Counted from the first letter of the stretch, positions 7,381 to 16,786 are shown. The stretch: DNA of 64,000 bases from a bacterium (GCA_018266105.1 JAFEBA010000050.1:89868-153867); one strand, 5' to 3'. The notes: generated from the letters alone by a model not told the origin. Translations and numbers: made by a program.

Positions 7381-9480
7381 GTGTTTAGACCTAAAGCAAA
7401 TAGCGAGATTTCGTTTCAAGGAAGCGCTTATCGCTTCCTTGAACACCCTTCGGCTCCGGGCTACTCCTTTGGTCAGGAGGGCCGAGCAGCCACCGTCTAT
7501 CAACTGAAGGGCCTGGCCGGCAAGGGCGCTTATGGCGAAGAGATCGCTCTGAAAGTTTTCAAACCGCAGCATCGCTCGCCGCAATTGGTCTCCTTTGCCC
7601 GCAAGACCGCCAAATTCGCCCAAATAAAAGGCTTCGAGGTGTTTCGGCGGACAGTCCTGGCTCCACCAGAGTTTGAATCCCTGCTGGCTGAAGAGCGCGA
7701 CCTGATCTATGCGATCATCATGCCCTGGGTCGACGGTCCCAACTGGATGGAGATCATCGGCCTCAAACAAGAACTGAACAAATCTCAGTGCCAGGTCTTG
7801 GCACGTGCCTTTGCTCAGTCGATGCTGGAACTAGAGCAGGAAGGACTAAGTCATTGCGACCTTTCTGCCTCCAATGTGCTGCTGCCGGAATTAGTCAGAC
7901 CGGGCGCCGGCGTGGAATTCGTGGACGTGGAACAGTTCTATGGTCCCGGTATCGACCGGCCCGAAATCCTCACCAGCGGGTCGCCGGGGTATTCAACTCC
8001 GGCCCTCGCCGAGCAAATGTGGTCACGCTCAGGTGACCGGATGGCCGGGGCGATTTTGCTGGCCGAAATCCTGGCTTGGTGCGACCCGCAGGTTCGCGAG
8101 CAGGCCGGGCTTGAAAGCTTCTTCGAGCCCGATGAGGTCGCTAACAAGTGCGCTCGATACGACCTCCTGGAGCAATCATTGCGCAAGAACTGGGGAGACG
8201 CCCCGGCCGACCTGTTGGCCGCTACGTGGAATTCCAAATCCCTGGAACAGGCACCGCTGTTTGCGGATTGGCTTATGGCGATTCCCAAGGGAGAAACCCG
8301 CAGCAGCGAAATCGTGGCTGCTCCCGCGCCGGCCCCCAGCGAGAGTTCCGCTTCACCTATGCTGAAGGCTCAGTTAGATCTGGCCAGTGCACTTGAAGTC
8401 GAGGGCAAACCTGAGCAGGCATTGTCGGCCTATCGTCGGGCTCAGAAGTTGGCGAGCACCAACCAGGCCCTGGTCAACGAACTGGACATTGTCATTTCGG
8501 AACTAGAAAGGGAGGTGGACCGCCAGAAAGCCCAGGAAGTCCCGGCTCCCGCAGTGGTTGCGGCGGATCCAAAGAAGGATGCTAACCCAAGAAAGCCTTT
8601 TCCCTGGGGCTCCGTAATCAAATTGGCTATCTCCATCCTAATTGCTGCTGGAGTGGCCTACGGCGCGAACTACTATTGGACTCATCGTCCTGGGACAATT
8701 ACTGTATCAACCTCGGTCGCCGATGCGACCGTCCTGCTAGATGGCGTCGAAAAGGGCAAGGTTGCCGCCCAAGGCAAGGGCGGAATGCTTAAGCTGGAGG
8801 CGGTTCCGCCGGGACCTCACGTAATTTCTGTAGCCCTGAAAGGTTACCGAGCTCCGGAGCAATCGATAGATCTGCAAGCAGGGGCACAATCCCCTTTGAG
8901 CTTCGATCCGCAACCGATTCTGGTGGATTTAACCCTGAAGATGAATCTCCCCGAAGCTGAGGTCTCGGTCAATGACCAACCGTTTCGAACCGCAAAGTCC
9001 GGCACTAAACTGTCGTTCTGGCCGGGACCGTATACGGTTAAAGCAAAAGCAGTGGGTTACCAGGACTTCACAGGCAATGTGACCCTGGAGGTAGACGCCC
9101 CGAGAACCCTAGAGGTCAATCTAAAACCGCTGCCTCACAAACTGGAGGTGAAGACCAGCGTCGAACCCGCCAGGGTGGTGATCAAGCGAAAAGACACCGG
9201 AGCACTCGTATCCAAAGGGGTAACGAAGGCTAACAAGTACGCCTGTGATGTGGAGCCTGGAGTTTATACCGTGAAGGTCACCAAGGAGGGCTATGAGGAC
9301 AAGACAACGGAGGTGACGGTGCAAATGACCGATCAATCCAAACCTGTCACCGTGGCTCTCAAAGAAATCCCCGCGGCTCCGGTTTACTTCGAATCCCCTC
9401 CTCCTGTCTATGTCGAGCCTCGCTGGCAACCAAGATTCGTCACTCCATCTTCCACTGGAAGAACCTATGATGTGCAATGA
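7381..9480 (+). CDS. Membrane Ser/Thr protein kinase with three PEGA repeats (paralogue)
   Basis: 699 residues from GTG 7381; TTG 7303 would add a non-conserved extension, and GTG 7381 aligns exactly with the start of the paralogue at 2947. The architecture is the same: kinase domain (K58 in ALKVFK, H158 in HCDLSASNVL, DVE in place of DFG), TPR-like helical pair, a membrane helix near residues 415-435, and three PEGA repeats. The C-terminal tail is Pro-rich and ends differently from the paralogue. The stop overlaps the start of the secreted 712-residue gene (ATGA), so the kinase and that protein are coupled. The pair arose by duplication, with the lectin gene inserted between them in the opposite direction. 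Confidence 0.88.
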   Translation: MFRPKANSEISFQGSAYRFLEHPSAPGYSFGQEGRAATVYQLKGLAGKGAYGEEIALKVFKPQHRSPQLVSFARKTAKFAQIKGFEVFRRTVLAPPEFESLLAEERDLIYAIIMPWVDGPNWMEIIGLKQELNKSQCQVLARAFAQSMLELEQEGLSHCDLSASNVLLPELVRPGAGVEFVDVEQFYGPGIDRPEILTSGSPGYSTPALAEQMWSRSGDRMAGAILLAEILAWCDPQVREQAGLESFFEPDEVANKCARYDLLEQSLRKNWGDAPADLLAATWNSKSLEQAPLFADWLMAIPKGETRSSEIVAAPAPAPSESSASPMLKAQLDLASALEVEGKPEQALSAYRRAQKLASTNQALVNELDIVISELEREVDRQKAQEVPAPAVVAADPKKDANPRKPFPWGSVIKLAISILIAAGVAYGANYYWTHRPGTITVSTSVADATVLLDGVEKGKVAAQGKGGMLKLEAVPPGPHVISVALKGYRAPEQSIDLQAGAQSPLSFDPQPILVDLTLKMNLPEAEVSVNDQPFRTAKSGTKLSFWPGPYTVKAKAVGYQDFTGNVTLEVDAPRTLEVNLKPLPHKLEVKTSVEPARVVIKRKDTGALVSKGVTKANKYACDVEPGVYTVKVTKEGYEDKTTEVTVQMTDQSKPVTVALKEIPAAPVYFESPPPVYVEPRWQPRFVTPSSTGRTYDVQ

Positions 9481-11615
9481 AAGGTCATTCTCCCGTGCTG
9501 CGACGATCCGCTGTTAAATTTGCAGTTGCAACTCTTCTAATCTGCCTGGTCGGGCCTGCCGGGGCAGAACGCAAGTCTCTGAGAGACTGCGTCACCCTTT
9601 GGGTGGTGGCCAAAGACAGATACACCGCTGACAGGCTTCGAGTTCATCTTCGGAATGCCCGCGAGGCCGGAGGATTGTCTTCCATCCAGATAGTGAGAAG
9701 CGTCAGCGGTGACCCCAAAGACATTTTTGCGGGAGATTTGCAACGCCTCGGTTTTACAAATGAGGCCCTTCCCTGCTTCGCGGCCGTGAAGATCTCCACG
9801 GCCGGAAATCCGGAGAAGATTGTGGGGTCACCGCAGATTATTGTGCGGCGGGTGAGCGCTGGCGATCCAGGCATGAGCGCTCGCCTGGTAGTGGCGCGGC
9901 TAGCTCAAAACAGCGGACACTCCGGTATCATGCCTCCAGAGTACAGACAACTACTGGAGATATTCCGTCCTCAAGGCTATACCTGCGTCATTGTGGACAA
10001 GAACAAAACAGGCAGCGAAACTCTTCTTCAAAAAACGAGGGAGTTGGCCAACAAAGCCAATGTTACGCCCTCCGACATGCCGATGTTGGCCGCGGACCTC
10101 AACACATTCGATCCGTCCACCTACGAGCGACTGGGCTTTGGGGTCGACTCGTTGCCATGCATTTGCCTGGTGCGCAATTCTCCTGAAGGCAATCCTTCAT
10201 CAGTTGTTCCAAATACATTGGTTCGCAACATTGGAAACATGGACTTTGCAGCTCAAGACTTCCTGTCGCGATGGGGAAAATGGAAAGGGGTAAACATTGC
10301 CTCGACTGCGGCTACTGATTTTGATTGTGCCGAGCTTCAGTTCGTAGATGAACAAGGCCACCCTAAGACGGACGCGCAATACGCCACGGGGGACACGATT
10401 TACTACCAGTATCGCCCCAAAGGCTTTACTCCTGGCCGCAACAACCAGGGCTGGGTTCAAGAGCATCGGCAGGTGCAAAGCGCAGCGAACAGCACAATGG
10501 TCGGCTATCTTGAAGACACTCACGATTACCGCCAGGATTACAGTCCCGATGGATTCGTCGTGCGCAGCAAGGTCCAGCTCATCAATGAAATGCAGGATGG
10601 AAACTACGAGATTCAGTTGGCAATTTCAGACAAAGTTGCCACCAAGACTCAACGCCTCACCCTGCCTTTTCGCTATGAGAACCGAGGCAAAATACCTATT
10701 TCTGAAGTTAGCGTCCTGGACGAATCGGGAAATTTGCGTCCCGAATCAAAATTCTCGGTCGGCGACCGGGTCATGGTCGCATTTCGGCTAGCCGACAACA
10801 AACACAACGGTCTGGCCGGAACGGCCGCAATTATGGGCCCGAATGGTGTCGTAGTCTCGGCACCCGCCAATCTGGAAGCAGGCATTGGCCAGCTGCGCGT
10901 GACTTTGCCCCCCATTCCGGACTCAGTGACGGCAGGAGACTATCAAGTGAAGGTCTCGCTACTGGATCAAAAGGATAATAAAAAGGGCTCTTCAAGCGCA
11001 AGTATTCGGCTGCAAGAGTATAAGAAGCTCATTAGAGCTTCGGCCTACACTCCGACCAACCTCGGGCGCCCGCTTAAGTCTGGCGAACTCATCACAGCCA
11101 CGGTCCAGGGCGTTGCGGGAGCGACCGCCACTTTAACCGTAGGCAGTTCCACTGTTCCCTTATTTGAAATGGCCCCCGGTTTCTACCAGGCCCAATACAG
11201 TGTAAGCATCCGTGACAATGGAAACATACCTTTAAAAGTGGTCTTCAACTCACCTGACGGCTTCACCGAGAAGAAAGATCTGGGCAGCGTCACCGTAGAG
11301 GGCATGGGCAAAGCTTCAGTCAACCGGGTGCAATCGAATGGTGGTAACTTCGTCTGCTTCGGCTCCGCCCCACCTGGCTCGCAGGTGATCGTCAAAATCC
11401 ATGTGGACATGGGACGGACCCTGCTATTCGGCATTCCCGACGTGGACCGTGAGGCCAACGTCACGGCTGACAGCAACGGCAACTTCCAGTTCAATCTCCA
11501 GTTTAATAGCGACCCCAGAACGCGCAGCGACCACCCGGCCTCTTTCCGGACCCGCGCCAGCGTGTCCAATGTTTGGTCCGAAGAAGTAGAAACGACCATT
11601 AATCTGAATTTTTAA
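9477..11615 (+). CDS. Secreted multi-domain protein with duplicated LPC-GNP-RN module
   Basis: 712 residues, ATG inside the kinase stop. A signal peptide covers about residues 1-30 (VATLLICLVGPAGA, likely cut after AGA). Residues about 38-140 and 155-265 are two copies of one module: alternating strand and helix, an RLGF turn, LPC followed by a beta strand, a GNP turn, then (I/L)VR(R/N). This is the same module as in the lectin protein at 5674. Residues about 270-700 read as several Ig-like or macroglobulin-like beta domains with GDY and GNY turns. It probably acts outside the cytoplasm, perhaps sensed by the PEGA domains of the coupled kinase. Family not recognised; the module could be thioredoxin-like, but no CxxC is present. 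Confidence 0.82.
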   Translation: MKGHSPVLRRSAVKFAVATLLICLVGPAGAERKSLRDCVTLWVVAKDRYTADRLRVHLRNAREAGGLSSIQIVRSVSGDPKDIFAGDLQRLGFTNEALPCFAAVKISTAGNPEKIVGSPQIIVRRVSAGDPGMSARLVVARLAQNSGHSGIMPPEYRQLLEIFRPQGYTCVIVDKNKTGSETLLQKTRELANKANVTPSDMPMLAADLNTFDPSTYERLGFGVDSLPCICLVRNSPEGNPSSVVPNTLVRNIGNMDFAAQDFLSRWGKWKGVNIASTAATDFDCAELQFVDEQGHPKTDAQYATGDTIYYQYRPKGFTPGRNNQGWVQEHRQVQSAANSTMVGYLEDTHDYRQDYSPDGFVVRSKVQLINEMQDGNYEIQLAISDKVATKTQRLTLPFRYENRGKIPISEVSVLDESGNLRPESKFSVGDRVMVAFRLADNKHNGLAGTAAIMGPNGVVVSAPANLEAGIGQLRVTLPPIPDSVTAGDYQVKVSLLDQKDNKKGSSSASIRLQEYKKLIRASAYTPTNLGRPLKSGELITATVQGVAGATATLTVGSSTVPLFEMAPGFYQAQYSVSIRDNGNIPLKVVFNSPDGFTEKKDLGSVTVEGMGKASVNRVQSNGGNFVCFGSAPPGSQVIVKIHVDMGRTLLFGIPDVDREANVTADSNGNFQFNLQFNSDPRTRSDHPASFRTRASVSNVWSEEVETTINLNF

Positions 11616-11973
11616 TGGGGCTCACTTGCTTTGAATTGCCCAGCGGAGCCTTGTTCATCCTCAACCGGGACTTAGCCCCTCGCGCAACATGGCCGTCAGC
11701 TGACCGTCGGGCGGTATCTGGGCGGCCGAAGCAGGCCTCTTGAGCTTGGTCACCGTAGCACTCTTCATAGCGTGTACTCCCTGGCTTTCGATTGGTCTCA
11801 ATACCAGTAGGGCACGCTACCTTTTTCCCCTGCCACACACCAGACCCGAGCATAGCTCCCTGGATTTTCAGCGCTACAAACTCCCGGTAGAAACTCGTTT
11901 GAGGCTTTTCACCCTCGGCGATTCGCCAGATTCGGGCGGGCAACAGTCCGGCCGCAAGCCGAAATTTGAACAG
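11616..11973. other. Intergenic stretch without a convincing gene
   Basis: Between the end of the secreted-protein gene and the convergent toxin-like gene. Open frames on both strands are short and without family resemblance. No terminator hairpin with a T tract was identified. Confidence 0.5.
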
Positions 11974-12339
11974 TCAGACTGGCAGGCGGCGAATTCGGAC
12001 CCGATTTTCATCGATAACCACCACAGCTCCCGCCAGTAGGTCATCTTTCAGAGCCGGAAGATTGGCAATCAGGATGGCGGCTTGCTTGCTAGGATGGCGG
12101 TCCCCCAACCGGCGAATCAGAATAGCGGACGGGGTAGATTGTCCACTCTGCGAAAGCAGTGTCCCGAAATCGGTGTCTGCCGAAACAACAATGCGCTCTT
12201 CGATTTTGGCCCGGGCCAGAATCTCCACGTCAGCCGCTGCTTGCATCTGGTAGTCTCGGACGTGTTTGGAATCGTAACCCGCTGCCTGAAGGGCATTGCT
12301 CAGGACCGGCGAGAGAGCATTGTCGATCAGAAACTTCAA
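11974..12339 (-). CDS. DUF5615 PIN-like toxin of a toxin-antitoxin pair
   Basis: 121 residues. The start, MKFLIDNALSP, followed by helix, then VVSADTDFGTLL near residue 53 and a late VVVIDENRVRIRRLP strand, is the pattern of the DUF5615/Mut7-C-like PIN-fold family. Acidic residues D6, D55 and D57 are candidate metal ligands. Such proteins are predicted RNases, usually paired with DUF433 proteins. Its ATG overlaps the upstream DUF433 stop by 4 bp, the classic antitoxin-then-toxin order. The length is normal for the family and no lesion is seen. Nuclease activity is inferred from family knowledge. Confidence 0.88.
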   Translation of the reverse strand: MKFLIDNALSPVLSNALQAAGYDSKHVRDYQMQAAADVEILARAKIEERIVVSADTDFGTLLSQSGQSTPSAILIRRLGDRHPSKQAAILIANLPALKDDLLAGAVVVIDENRVRIRRLPV

Positions 12340-12566
12340 CTGGCTTGCTGCAGGGGAAGTTGACGCTCCATGACGGCCTCAGCGGCGAAGTGGAGTGCTT
12401 CCTGAATGTCGCCGGCCTCCAGGTCAGGGTAGGCAGCCAGTATCTCGTCGCGAGACATCCCATCGGCAACCATGGCCACCACCGTGGCGACGGGTATGCG
12501 CAGGCCGCGGATGCAGGGGACGCCGCCCATCTGTGCAGAATCAATCGTAACGCGTTGGTAAGTCAT
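12336..12566 (-). CDS. DUF433 antitoxin
   Basis: 76 residues from ATG 12566, with a GAAAGGGC ribosome site upstream; longer readings add an unrelated extension. The sequence has the DUF433 signature: a short strand, GVPCIRGLRIPV, then a helix-turn-helix-like part with DEILAAYPDLEAGDIQEAL, which is the almost invariant DxLxxYPxLxxxDIxxAL block. DUF433 proteins are antitoxins and transcriptional autoregulators partnering DUF5615 PIN-like toxins. The toxin starts inside this stop codon. The promoter presumably lies in the gap upstream of 12567, but no clear -35/-10 pair was picked out. Confidence 0.9.
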   Translation of the reverse strand: MTYQRVTIDSAQMGGVPCIRGLRIPVATVVAMVADGMSRDEILAAYPDLEAGDIQEALHFAAEAVMERQLPLQQAS

Positions 12567-13058
12567 CTTGGGTGCCCTTTCGCCGCCGCATCCATCCAAC
12601 CTCGCGCCGCTCACAAACCGTTGTCTCCTGGTGGTCTCCAACCGTGCCAAAAACTCGCCGATCTGACATGAACTCAACCGAAGTGGACCTCGCCAAAACT
12701 CAACAACCACGCCATTCTGCAGACCTCAACCGACCCATGGAAAAGGCTTACGGACAACCTGGGGGACTCTAGGAGCTCTTGTTGCCAACCGGCTGGACTT
12801 CCGTAAGTCCTAACGCGGGTACTTTGGTGTCGCCTAACTGCGGGTATTTCACGTCCCTTGACAACTGGCGAAGTCCATTGACTCGGGGTGCCCAAACCTG
12901 GTCCGGCTCCAGGACGCGTTGGAGTGATCGGCATTCAGGAATGAGTGATCGGAAGGAGCGGAATACCAACCCCTTCATTCGTGTAGCTGGTATGAAGGTG
13001 GGGACAGATCTCGACCGGACATCGACGCTTGGGCGAGCGCCGTTGGAGGCCACCTCCA
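12567..13058. other. Intergenic stretch with an imperfect 24-bp tandem repeat
   Basis: About 490 bases upstream of the DUF433 gene and downstream of the convergent-side paralogue pair. No credible gene was seen. It contains two imperfect 24-base units (12802-12849). Confidence 0.45.
12802..12849 (+). repeat. Imperfect 24-bp tandem repeat, two units
   Basis: Units 12802-12825 and 12826-12849 match at most positions around the shared cores CCTAAC and GCGGGTA. Translated on the plus strand they give VSPNAGTL then VSPNCGYF, but no convincing gene encloses them. Confidence 0.55.
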
Positions 13059-14360
13059 TCAACCTTCCGAAAATTCAAGCCAGGCCTCAATCGCCCGCAT
13101 AATTTTAGTGGGATGTGGGCCGTTGACCACAATCACTCGTTCGATTGGCCCCATGGGACGACTGAAGGGCAGCGAAAAGGTCAAAACCGTAAAACGGAGC
13201 GTGCGCCCGTCTTTCAACACGGCGTCGACCTCCAAGCTCTCCGGGTGGCTTTCGAGCGCGCCCCCCGAACGATGAAGGTTCAACTCGGCTAAGACCACGG
13301 TGGCCAGTTTCGAGCCGGGCTCGCTGATGTGCATTCTCAACCCGGCCTGAAGTGAATCGCGCACCGCCTCCATTTGCAAATCTGAGGGGACCGGTCCCAT
13401 CAGGTCGAGAGCATCTGTCACCCGCCAGCTACCGCCTTGGCGTTGCACACGGACAACGTCGCAAATTTCCACAGCCTCCCGAGCATCCCAGCGATCTCGC
13501 CAAGGAACCTCTTCCCCGCTCCAACTGCGCGAATTAACCCTGTATCCTGAATCACCGAAGCCCAATCGACGGCGCACACACAAATAGGCGTCATCCTTCG
13601 AGGCGAAAGCCACCCTGGAAAGAAAGACTCCCCCACTGAACCCAGGGTCCTTACGGTACATTTCTCGCCATTCATCAGTGCCTGGGTGTCCTCGGTAGCC
13701 ATCAATCCGTCGTTCCTCCCCTGGAAGTTCGTCCGGCAAATTCCAACCTTTGCGCAAGATCTGGAACTTTCGGACTCCATCTAGCCCAAATCCAAGATCT
13801 GGCCCCATCCGCGTTCCGCGCAACTGAGCCAACACGGCTTCGCAAACTGGCTTTTCCGAGGGATCTGCGTCCGGCAGCAGAGGCTCTACAATCTCAGGCC
13901 TGGCCGGACAATCAAATACCGCTGCGTTCTTTCGCGGCTTCCGAGGCGCCGGTGGATGTCCTCTCTCCAGGGCGCGCTTCAAGGCCTTATACAGTCGAGG
14001 CAAGCCCTTTTTGAGTCGCGCCATCCGGCGCTGCCTCCATTGACCTTCCGCCGTTCCCAAACGAATCCGCCGAGGCCAAGCCGCTTCACAAATTCGCTCT
14101 GCTGGCTTGGTCCAACACACCTCCGCCAACTCAAATCCAGGATTCCGGTCAAGATAAGCAAGGTCTACTACAATCTGAAGAGTTCCATCCTGCAACTGAA
14201 ACTCGGCCCCCACGGTGTGGCCTTGATAAATTGTCGCCGCTCCCAGCGAGTGGGACCAGGCTCGACAAACCGATTCTGGATGGGCTTTCTGGTAGCGCCG
14301 AACCAGGCTACGCAGCTTCTCCCCAAGTAAGCGATCAAGAAGAGCCGGCCAATTCTTCAT
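13059..14360 (-). CDS. Hypothetical protein, paralogue of its upstream neighbour
   Basis: 433 residues, ATG overlapping the stop of the upstream gene by 4 bp. Not recognised. It is soluble, with no signal peptide or membrane helix. Near residue 35 is AWSHSLGAATIYQGHTVGAE, which corresponds to AWSHTLGECTAFDGYTAGVK in the upstream gene, so the two are diverged tandem paralogues. A basic Arg/Lys-rich stretch (about 105-150) separates an N-terminal beta region from a C-terminal alpha/beta region. The C-terminus contains a long strand pair (RTLRFTVLTFSLPF, ERVIVVNG). The pair forms a two-gene operon in accessory DNA. No function is assigned. Confidence 0.75.
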   Translation of the reverse strand: MKNWPALLDRLLGEKLRSLVRRYQKAHPESVCRAWSHSLGAATIYQGHTVGAEFQLQDGTLQIVVDLAYLDRNPGFELAEVCWTKPAERICEAAWPRRIRLGTAEGQWRQRRMARLKKGLPRLYKALKRALERGHPPAPRKPRKNAAVFDCPARPEIVEPLLPDADPSEKPVCEAVLAQLRGTRMGPDLGFGLDGVRKFQILRKGWNLPDELPGEERRIDGYRGHPGTDEWREMYRKDPGFSGGVFLSRVAFASKDDAYLCVRRRLGFGDSGYRVNSRSWSGEEVPWRDRWDAREAVEICDVVRVQRQGGSWRVTDALDLMGPVPSDLQMEAVRDSLQAGLRMHISEPGSKLATVVLAELNLHRSGGALESHPESLEVDAVLKDGRTLRFTVLTFSLPFSRPMGPIERVIVVNGPHPTKIMRAIEAWLEFSEG

Positions 14361-15610
14361 TTTAAGTTCGCCAAGATTACATCAGGTTGTATAAAGGGGA
14401 CGATCAGAACAGGGTCTTTGCAAATGTAGAATTCCTGTTCAGGTTCCTGGCCGATGTATGCAATGAGCCGAGCACTCAAGTAATTCTGAGTTATAACGGT
14501 CAACCATCTGCCTTTTGAACTACGCAATCGCAATCGTTCCGCTTCTGACTCTTCAATTTCCCAGCCCGCCGCGGATAGATCGTCAGCGAGTTTCTGCTTG
14601 GCGAACTCCGCCCCCGATTCCCGCATTCGATCGTGGTCGACCAGACTGAACCATTCACCGCGAGCCTTCACCTTCCAGCCCGAGTCTCCGAGTTCCAATA
14701 AGCAAAGCTGAGAAAAGTGGCTGCTCAGGGTCGGGTCGTTTTCCGCTCTCGCCCGTGAATACAGGCCATCGTTGCGATTCGCCAAGACTAGCGCCTGATT
14801 TCGGGCGTTGTTGATCCCTGGCCTCGAGAAATGGAAAATTCCAGGAGCCCTCGGATAGCGACAATAAAAGCGCCGATAGCCATCTTCCCACTCGATTTCA
14901 GGTTCCCCCAGAACCGTAGGACGACCGTTCAGAGCAAAGCCTTCGGGAAAGGAAGCCCATTGGCGACTACGACGCCGGAAATCCTCCAGAGTTTCGAGTT
15001 GTAGGCCAGCTAGGGCTTCCATCACGGACGTGGCCAGCAGATCTCCACCCGGAAATGCCATGGTGGGAGACAGGAACAGTGGCTCCCCTTCCATGCAGCC
15101 AAAGAGCTCGTTGAAACACGACTGAACTACCGCCAACTCCTCGGCTTCCGCTTCAACGCGATGATCGGCATCCTCCGAGATCGTCGACCCCACAATCATC
15201 ATGCAATTTTGACGTTCTTTAACTCCCTGAGAGATAGCCTGCCGCGCCATCGACTCGAACCGAGGGAAAAATGCATCCAATTCGTCCAGAAGTTGCTGGG
15301 TGACTGTTTGAGGCTTACGCACCGGAGATTTGAATTTCTCTGCCTTGAAGTCGTTCCAGGCCAGCTCAAACTTCTCAACCACCGGTTCGCCTCGCATTGC
15401 TCGCAACCGCAACTCAAGCACCAAAGCGTCCGACTTACCTGGTCTGGGATTCAGCAACTGGCACTTCACGCCGGCGGTGTAACCATCAAAAGCCGTGCAC
15501 TCTCCCAGCGTGTGAGACCAGGCCTCACATTTTACCGGCAAGGTTGCTTCCACGCGAGCGGACAAACTCAGCAAACGATCTCGAAATGACTCCAGCCACA
15601 GCTCTAACAT
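14357..15610 (-). CDS. Hypothetical protein, first gene of a paralogous pair
   Basis: 417 residues, ATG 15610. Not recognised. The N-terminal 90 residues match the next gene's (AWSHTLG block near residue 30), with a beta-rich body, a helical middle section (about 100-190) and several Trp/Tyr-rich strands such as RRFYCRYPRAPGIFHFSR near residue 250. The C-terminal third pairs residues like those of the neighbour (SGWKVKARGEW against GGSWRVTDALD). No membrane segment or signal peptide. It overlaps the next gene by 4 bp, so the products are probably made together, perhaps as a heteromer. Confidence 0.75.
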   Translation of the reverse strand: MLELWLESFRDRLLSLSARVEATLPVKCEAWSHTLGECTAFDGYTAGVKCQLLNPRPGKSDALVLELRLRAMRGEPVVEKFELAWNDFKAEKFKSPVRKPQTVTQQLLDELDAFFPRFESMARQAISQGVKERQNCMMIVGSTISEDADHRVEAEAEELAVVQSCFNELFGCMEGEPLFLSPTMAFPGGDLLATSVMEALAGLQLETLEDFRRRSRQWASFPEGFALNGRPTVLGEPEIEWEDGYRRFYCRYPRAPGIFHFSRPGINNARNQALVLANRNDGLYSRARAENDPTLSSHFSQLCLLELGDSGWKVKARGEWFSLVDHDRMRESGAEFAKQKLADDLSAAGWEIEESEAERLRLRSSKGRWLTVITQNYLSARLIAYIGQEPEQEFYICKDPVLIVPFIQPDVILANLK

Positions 15611-15791
15611 CGCGCCTCTCTATTTCTAGACTCCCAACCTCGGCTCCCCCAGTTAGACCTGATCGCCCTCACCAGCTTGAAAGTCAAGGACCAGATTGGC
15701 AGAACGACGACTTGTCCGTGATCAACCCCCCAGGTTCCAGCCGGGAGCGCCGTACCTCGGTTCTCAAAGACTCCCGGGCGACCCGGGAAGG

Positions 15792-16568
15792 TCAGACTTC
15801 TCCCCCGACGACCACGTCCCGGTTAGCAAAGGTGCCACGCATTTTCCGGCGGTAGACTGGGGAATACAAATCAAGAAAAGGCCGATAGCTTTCATCCCAC
15901 CGCTCAAGCTGAAAAACATCGCCTCCCATATCACAGGGGACGCCAACCGAGCACTCCCAACCAGGGGGCGCTAGATTCGTTTGGCAATAGAGCGCGTGAT
16001 CGAACCTGGCCTGCGAGTGGACTCGCCCGTCGTGGACATGGACGGTTGGGAAGAACAGATTCTTTGGGTCGCGGCGCGGGAATTCAAATGCCACAGGGTG
16101 CATTCGGTGCGTACCTGAAGCAAACTGAAAGACAGCGAAGCCAAATTCTGAATAGCCCGGAAGTTGGTCCCAGGTGGTTTGGGGAAGTCGAAATTGATCG
16201 TCTAGCCGGGAGAAATCACCCAGGCTGGGCACGAACGAGGCGACGTAATCACCGACTTCAAAGACCTCCAGCTTTCGCCTATCGCCTTTCAAAAACGGGG
16301 CAAGCAGACGCTTCCGCAAGGACAGGTCCTGCGGTTGCCGGGGAAAAATAGTTGCTAATTCCTGAAAAAACTCAGGCCAGAATTTCAGGTCAAGGAAACG
16401 AACCGATGTCTCCGGGGTGCCTGGAGGGACCGGTATCGGTAAGATCATCGCAACCGAGGTGGCACTCGAGGACACCATTTGGTAAAGCAGATATTGGCCG
16501 CCGTCGGCTTTGGGGGCGGCAAAAATCTTGGTGGCGCCAACATCGACGTGTCCAGTGAAAATACACAT
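15792..16568 (-). CDS. Conserved-type hypothetical protein beginning MCIF
   Basis: 258 residues from ATG 16568. It opens with MCIFTGHVDVGATKIFA, followed by QYLLYQM, VAMILPIPVP, then FLDLKFWPEFF. I recall this order (Met-Cys-hydrophobic, TKIFA, MILPIPV, DLK) from an uncharacterised bacterial family but can attach no function. Cys2 could be an N-terminal nucleophile if Met is removed, as in Ntn-type proteins; that is speculative. The C-terminal part is His/Tyr/Trp-rich and ends in a charged beta region. It is soluble. It lies 180 bp downstream in position from the paralogue pair and shares their strand. Confidence 0.7.
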   Translation of the reverse strand: MCIFTGHVDVGATKIFAAPKADGGQYLLYQMVSSSATSVAMILPIPVPPGTPETSVRFLDLKFWPEFFQELATIFPRQPQDLSLRKRLLAPFLKGDRRKLEVFEVGDYVASFVPSLGDFSRLDDQFRLPQTTWDQLPGYSEFGFAVFQFASGTHRMHPVAFEFPRRDPKNLFFPTVHVHDGRVHSQARFDHALYCQTNLAPPGWECSVGVPCDMGGDVFQLERWDESYRPFLDLYSPVYRRKMRGTFANRDVVVGGEV

Positions 16569-16786
16569 TACTGGACTGAAGCTTCGCCTCAGGAGAAAAA
16601 GCTTCCTCGCCCCTTGCTCGCTCCGCGGTCTCGACCCTCCCGCAGGGGAAGCCCAGCCGAACTTTTGGAGGAAAGGCCGCGGATGGGGCTTGATGTCTAT
16701 GGTGGATCACTCACACGTGACTACTGTTAGGATTAGTAGCTTATTACTCAGTACAGCGGGGTGCGGAAGTAATCGTCGTTCGGCTT

